A stretch of 10,537 bases of DNA from Paraglomus occultum (lineage: Eukaryota; Glomeromycota; Glomeromycetes; Paraglomerales; Paraglomeraceae), in assembly GCA_910592205.1 (NCBI GenBank), contig CAJVPJ010001314.1, positions 1-10,537 of the forward strand, read 5' to 3'. A program made the position numbers and the translations under genes. A model generated the notes under the pieces. That model made no database searches. It saw nothing but the letters and a program-made list of their open reading frames with translations, and was not told where the DNA came from. The first letter of the stretch is position 1. The number at the start of each line of letters is the position of its first letter. Shown here piece after piece: positions 6,959 through 10,537 of the stretch.

Positions 6959-7380
6959 ATTTGTCTAACAATCTTATACACACATAATCTGCAAAGCTCA
7001 TACTGCATCTGGCCATTTTTACCCGAACTGTCAGATCCGTCGACCAACCTCATGCCGCGCCCCTTGGTCTGACAAGTTGTAGTTTGATGTTTCATTGTAA
7101 AAATTTCGTATAAGGCATGCCAGAAATTCTTTTCTTCTTGAGGAGGCGCTGTCAGCAATGCGAAATGACTCGGCAACTGATAATGCGTTGCCTTCGCGAG
7201 TGAATCTCGCTCGTATATCTTTCGATACAATATCAACCAATTCGGCGGACGCTGGACGCTATTTGACTTTTTCTTTTCGGCCGAATCTTGTAGATAAGCT
7301 TGTCGGACGATCGGCTGATCGTTGTCAAGGTGGACATTACGCCTGCTATCAACATCAGACGTAAGACGGGTGCAGTTAGT
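6943..7380 (-). pseudogene. HMG-box protein of fungal mating-type (MATA-HMG) kind, frame-shifted box
   Basis: HMG-box proteins of this kind bind and bend DNA in the nucleus; fungal relatives include mating-type regulators. After a minus-strand AG (7382-7381) a frame of 145 sense codons runs to TGA at 6945-6943. An acidic/polar lead with SAEKKKSNSVQ precedes RPPNWLILYRK, the hallmark start of the fungal HMG box (about residues 46-56). Later the same frame has EEKNFWHALYEIFTMKHQ, fitting helix 3. Between these the box continues in another frame: KDIRARFTREGNALSVAESF then RIAD. A one-base loss near 7222 and a second indel near 7148 therefore swap about 26 codons, while the whole stays open. The Met-Trp expected after RIAD is absent. 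Most likely a recent pseudogene. The start exon upstream is not identified; a candidate donor is at 7571-7570. Confidence 0.8.
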
Positions 7381-7810
7381 CTAATGATTTCAATTTTACG
7401 TTGAATTGAGCCAAAACAAGAAGTTAAAAGGAACAAATAAGTTCGGATAGGGTATCAGAGAAAATAAACAAAAACATAATACTGTGTCATCCGCTGTGTA
7501 GATTTATACGTCTGCATGCTGTCAACATATTTTCTTTGTGCATTTTATGAACAATACTTGTCTTCATACCTGCAGTTGAATTCCAATAATGATTATCAAT
7601 CGGCTTTTTTTTTAAAGGAATGTTCGCTCCAGCTCATAAAACATGCAGTCCAACCGTCACCACGCCAGCCGTTTGGACCAACAACTGAACGTTTCTTCAG
7701 CCGCTAACGTAACGCGTTGGAAATAAGGAATCTTTGTGACAGATTTGGTGCACGTGCACAACGCCCAATCATCATACGTTTTTTTAAATATGCGTAAATC
7801 TAATACTAAA
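7381..7810. other. Upstream region of the HMG gene, coding unclear
   Basis: Minus-strand sequence 7571-7381 starts with GTATGA and ends in TAG, so it could be the intron before the HMG exon. Beyond it, one minus frame (about 7701-7600) reads RLKKRSVVGPNGWRGDGW and stops just after an A-run of nine. The plus strand is open over 7516-7707. Neither can be assigned. A 12-base palindrome lies at 7748-7759. Confidence 0.3.
7748..7759. promoter_or_regulatory. Perfect 12-base palindrome with CACGTG core
   Basis: GTGCACGTGCAC is fully self-complementary and has an E-box (CACGTG) at its centre, the usual site of basic helix-loop-helix regulators. It lies about 60 bp outside the inverted-repeat element and about 370 bp upstream of the HMG exon on that gene's strand. 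Binding is inference only. Confidence 0.3.
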
Positions 7811-7882
7811 AATAATAACTCATTAATTATTAAATTTTCCGGGCAAAAGGTTTATGACAATGACTGATCACACGTAAAATTT
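7811..7882 (+). repeat. Left 72-bp inverted repeat arm
   Basis: It starts aataataactcattaatt and ends tgatcacacgtaaaattt, with a ttttccgggcaaaagg block in the middle. It pairs with 8223-8294. Confidence 0.9.
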
Positions 7883-8171
7883 CAGCTCGAGCGAATGTCT
7901 CCAGCAAAATTTCCAAACATCGAATATTTTGTATCGGACTATACTACACCCCTCTATGCATAAAAATTTATATCTCGACGCTTTTCTAACAAAATTTTTC
8001 TCTCTTTTATTCTTTGAACCAGCCGTAATTATGCTTATGGTCTATTATCTATGGGCAAATTATAGCGTGATTGCTACAACGAAATGCAAAATAAGCGTGC
8101 AACATGATAATGACGATTCTAGGAGTTATAATGCGCTGACGTTTCCTTTTATAGTAATGATGGTTTCATAA
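7878..8171 (+). CDS. Open frame inside the inverted-repeat element, putative membrane protein
   Basis: The frame is open for 97 codons, from just inside the left arm (after TAA 7875-7877) to TAA at 8169-8171, filling most of the interior. There is no early ATG; the first is in HPSMHKNLYLDAF (ATG at 7956). A hydrophobic segment, FFEPAVIMLMVYYLW, follows LTKFFSLL and could span a membrane. The tail is polar (ISVQHDNDDSRS). It shows no transposase catalytic pattern and no family I recognise. This is longer than most chance frames here, but chance is not excluded. Confidence 0.25.
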   Translation, partial: NFSSSECLQQNFQTSNILYRTILHPSMHKNLYLDAFLTKFFSLLFFEPAVIMLMVYYLWANYSVIATTKCKISVQHDNDDSRSYNALTFPFIVMMVS

Positions 8172-8222
8172 TTCGACTAGATGTCATGTAGAGATGGTTT
8201 AGATAATAATAAGCAAAAGAAA

Positions 8223-8294
8223 AAATTTTACGTGTGATCAGGCATTGTCATAAACCTTTTGCCCGGAAAATTTAATAATTAATGAGTTATTATT
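8223..8294 (-). repeat. Right 72-bp inverted repeat arm
   Basis: Its reverse complement matches the left arm at 71 of 72 positions with no gaps. Homology stops sharply at both ends of the arm. Confidence 0.9.
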
Positions 8295-8447
8295 ATGTAC
8301 GTTTAGGTAATAGTAATGCAACCGTTCGGCAGCGACTGTAATTTTAATAGTGGCGGAAATTAATGAGAATTTTAAATTTTTTATTTCTCAACCAATTTGT
8401 ATTTACATAAAATTTTAAATTTAGTGGTCAATTGTTAAACTTCATGA

Positions 8448-8714
8448 CACTTCACATTGGAAATAGAGAGTGACACTCCATATTGGAAATAGAGAGTGCC
8501 ACTTCACATTGGAAATGGAGAGTGACACTCCATATTGGAAATAGAGAGTGCCACTTCATATTGGAAATAGAGAGTGCCACTTCATATTGGAAATAGAGAG
8601 TGACACTCCATATTGGAAATAGAGAGTGCCACTTCATATTGGAAATAGACACTCCATATTGGAAATAGAGAGTGCCACTTCATATTGGAAATAGAGAGTG
8701 TCACTTCATATTGG
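8448..8714 (+). repeat. 26-bp minisatellite, about 10.5 units
   Basis: Units start at 8448, 8474, 8500, 8526, 8552, 8578, 8604, 8630, 8650, 8676 and 8702 (partial). The core is attggaaatagagagtg. Two unit types differ at the junction: ...gtgA-CACTCCA and ...gtgC-CACTTCA. They often alternate, giving a 52-bp higher-order period. The unit at 8630 lacks 6 bases, and the unit at 8500 has a/g (ggaaatggag). Because 26 is not a multiple of three and the unit has no stop on the minus strand, that strand is open over 8452-8652, cycling through all frames. This is not evidence of a gene. Confidence 0.95.
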
Positions 8715-8894
8715 TTCGGAGGCTTCTATTTTTCGGATGGTTATCCTCTCATCCTAACTAATTTTGTTTTTCGTTCGGAAACAAGAATGTCCTAAGTATT
8801 GGTTTCATAATTGAATCCGGTAAATTGTTTCCGTAGTATAAAGGAAATTTTGCAATGCGCCAATTTTCGTGTTCATCACATCGACACATGCTAG
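8715..8894. other. Spacer between minisatellite and exon cluster
   Basis: No supported gene. A 22-codon plus ORF (ATG 8854, MRQFSCSSHRHMLG...) is within chance expectation. The sequence ends in an AG (8893-8894) that could be the acceptor of the next candidate exon. Confidence 0.3.
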
Positions 8895-9540
8895 GACAGA
8901 ATTCACTATCATCTTTATCGTAATGAGGTCATGTATAACGCGCGGACGTCAGATATCCTGATGGACGCGCAAATGACTTGGATACGCCGTGAATATGGGT
9001 GGAAGGGAGACTGGAAATTTGGGTAAGAGGAAAGACAAAAATTATTATAAGATTTGAAAAGATCACAAATGATATGCACGTCAAAGCAGTTGAATAATAC
9101 CCACCTTCACCATATTGGATACGTCAAAGCACTGACGGTCTCGTCTTCGGGCATGTAAAACTCTATTCCTCCTTGCTCTCAGCAAATGTCCGAACCGTTT
9201 GACAAAGCTCTACACGCATGGCAGACACAAAGGTGAGGAAAGGATATAATAAAAAGGTCATTGGAGTAAAACGAAAAACTAATATGAGAAAAGACGTAAT
9301 GACAATGGTCAAAAAAGCATAGATCCTTCAGGGATTGTAACAAACCTGCAATGATGCCTTCGGGTTATAAACCCAAACTTCCTTTGGCACTCGACAACAT
9401 ATCTTTTACTTTCTGGAATAAATTCAGGCCTGCAGCAGAGTACTCAAAGTCGTCTGAGGCTTTGTCGGGGATCCCAGCCCGAAGTACCCTCAAATAAGGA
9501 CGATGAAATTCCCAACGTCGCCACTCTGAGGATTCGTTGA
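8895..9540 (+). CDS. Candidate three-exon gene fragment, unrecognised
   Basis: Three plus-strand segments join in a consistent phase. Exon 8895-9022 follows a TAG and ends at a GTAAGA donor; it reads HYHLYRNEVMYNARTSDIL and then MTWIRREYGWKGDWKFG. Exon 9183-9232 follows an excellent acceptor (cctccttgctctcag) and ends AAAG|GTGAGG; it reads KCPNRLTKLYTHGRHK. Exon 9428-9540 follows aaattcag and reads LQQSTQSRLRLC, then PEVPSNKDDEIPN and T-L-R-I-R with TGA. The total is 96 residues, with no start codon seen. The Trp-rich first exon and good splice sites are the best evidence; the third exon is weakest because the opposite strand is equally open there. The family is not recognised. Confidence 0.35.
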
Positions 9541-10268
9541 CCGTGCATTCTTGGTAGTCAGGAGATTACTGAGACTCATGGACGATGGATGAAGCTTTGA
9601 ACGTTTGTGAAGTCGGATAGAGTGTTGTCTGGTGATTTAATTTATAAAGAGCGAATTTGACGGCAGTAGGGTGCTTGTATCTCTTGGGTTGACGGGGATC
9701 GGAAAAATAGCATTGATCTTTGGTTCAGTCGTGCTAATGTTAACATTGCCATAGTCCTGATCTGAAAAAAGAAAAGAGAAATTTCGTGAGTCACTCGTAT
9801 GGGTAATATGAACTGCACATATTACGACGGAACATATATCCGTAACATGACTCTTTAATACTAACTAATTACCATTTATGAATCCGTATTGACTAGTTTC
9901 CAACTGTCACTTTGAATTTCCGTTAAAGCAACAAGTGCTTGGGATAATGCCGTTTGCTTGGTTGTCAAAAGTTTGTAGCTTGTCGAAGATAAAGCAGCTG
10001 TTTTATAGTTTCGTGCTGCGTATAGAACGCATTACAAGATTAATGCGATTGTTAGTATCTGTAATGTATTAGAATCAGCGGTCACCACCGCCACCACCTA
10101 TTGACCAGTTCTCATCTCTTGAAGACAATATGACTATAAAGTCTACTGTCTATAAAGTAAATGTCGCAATAGAGGTAGTGCGCGAACGTCTATCCGACCC
10201 ACATCGTACTTGTCATTGACTTTGTCCTTATTAATGAGCGCCTGTGTGCGTACCGGTGTATTGACATG
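9365..10268 (-). pseudogene. Candidate exon series on the minus strand, possibly a decayed gene
   Basis: Four minus-strand open segments follow AG dinucleotides or stops. 10268-10143 reads TPVRTQALINKDKVNDKYDV and then GRIDVRALPLLRHLL. 10015-9873 reads RNYKTAALSSTSYKLL, then QALVALTEIQSDSWKLVN, ending next to a GTAATT donor. 9761-9637 follows a long pyrimidine tract (tctcttttcttttttcag) and reads QDYGNVNISTTEPKINAIF. 9565-9365 reads SSEWRRWEFHRPYLRVL, then DDFEYSAAGLNLFQKVKD. Linking them needs a frameshift or stop read-through at several points, so an intact gene is unlikely. It overlaps the plus-strand candidate at 9428-9540, and at most one is coding there. No family is recognised. Confidence 0.25.
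10082..10097. repeat. Short CAC/CGC trinucleotide run
   Basis: The sequence tcaccaccgccaccac is a short imperfect (CAC)n tract. The minus strand would encode a Gly run (GGGGG) after DENWSI in one frame. It is too short to be a notable microsatellite. Confidence 0.5.
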
Positions 10269-10537
10269 CTACTGCTGGAGAATTTAGAAGGTCCTTCGTA
10301 GCCAACGAACTGCAATGTCAGTGTTTTTTTCTTGGAAACCACCAAATGGATAAACGTTTCCGACGACCAAAAGGGGCACCTACTCCATAACAATACGTTA
10401 ACAATCATGTGATATTATGCGAGAAAATAATAGTGTGACATAACATGTAGTAAGTAGCATAGTAACCTATTTTAATTCTCTTTATCAACTCAAGAAACCA
10501 GAGGCTTTGGGGTATCATTCTACTCGTTCATTACAAA
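10269..10537. other. End of window, no supported gene
   Basis: A 72-codon minus frame (10408-10190) runs through here with Ser/Lys-rich sequence but no recognisable motif. It overlaps the 10268-10143 candidate in another frame. Nothing else can be supported. Confidence 0.4.

Larger units (their letters stand above)
7811..8294. mobile_element. 484-bp inverted-repeat element (MITE-like)
   Basis: The element is bounded by inverted repeats at 7811-7882 and 8223-8294. The 72-base arms are complementary at 71 of 72 positions, the single difference being near 7864. Such long, nearly identical arms point to a DNA-transposon derivative that inserted recently. The 340-bp interior has no transposase motif but carries one long open frame (7878-8171). 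I could not find a convincing target-site duplication: ctaaa precedes the left arm, and its complement tttag appears about 8 bases beyond the right arm. A foldback (hairpin) element is the alternative. Transcription would yield a 72-bp double-stranded RNA stem. Confidence 0.8.

Noticed and set aside
7158-7436. Plus ORF 7158-7364 and minus ORF 7436-7233.
   Set aside because: They overlap the HMG exon in other frames and carry no motif of their own.
8452-8652. 66-codon minus-strand ORF with repeated S-I-S-N-M-K-W-H-S-L-F-P blocks.
   Set aside because: It is a by-product of a stop-free 26-bp repeat cycling through all three frames.
3006-9567. Alternative genetic code with TAA/TAG read as Gln, which would lengthen several frames (ABC relic, 5205-5115, 9565-9365, 3116-3006).
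   Set aside because: With TGA as the only stop, long frames arise by chance. The ABC and HMG genes also have indels that no code change repairs, so decay explains them better.

Overview
The window looks like gene-poor nuclear DNA of a eukaryote, most likely a fungus. GC is roughly 35-40% by eye. No long intact bacterial-type ORF, Shine-Dalgarno pattern or operon layout is visible, and GT...AG splice-like boundaries are common. Two protein families can be recognised, and both copies look damaged. One is an ABC half-transporter of the HMT1/ABCB6/ATM1 type (minus strand, 3627-4291). The other is an HMG-box protein of the fungal mating-type (MATA-HMG) kind (minus strand, 6943-7380). Together they suggest a fungus, possibly an early-diverging one, but they do not fix the species.

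Layout. 1-1100: no supported gene, one tight hairpin at 931-950. 1106-1434: two weak coding candidates. 1541-2027: an old, diverged tandem duplication. 2028-3005: little beyond a weak spliced micro-ORF. 3006-4291, minus strand: two unrecognised coding-like segments, then the ABC transporter relic. 4292-5390: scattered short open segments, then a very AT-rich stretch. 5398-5542: a compact GC-rich island with nested hairpins and a G-quadruplex motif. 5672-6030: a possible first exon and some inverted repeats. 6320-6374: an organelle-type tRNA relic without an anticodon arm. 6912-6958: a direct repeat carrying three AATAAA motifs. 6943-7380: the HMG-box gene. 7811-8294: a 484-bp element bounded by near-perfect 72-bp inverted repeats, with a membrane-protein-like reading frame inside. 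8448-8714: a 26-bp minisatellite. 8895-10268: competing sense and antisense exon models for one or two unrecognised genes.

The two recognised genes do not form a pathway here; they look like independent relics. Neither keeps a complete domain in one frame. The ABC relic carries a CAG-to-TAG nonsense change and one-base insertions and lacks the middle of its ATPase domain. The HMG relic has a frame switch across the middle of the box and has lost the Met-Trp pair expected there. In DNA of this composition, reading frames of 50-65 codons are expected by chance, so every coding call other than these two is tentative.
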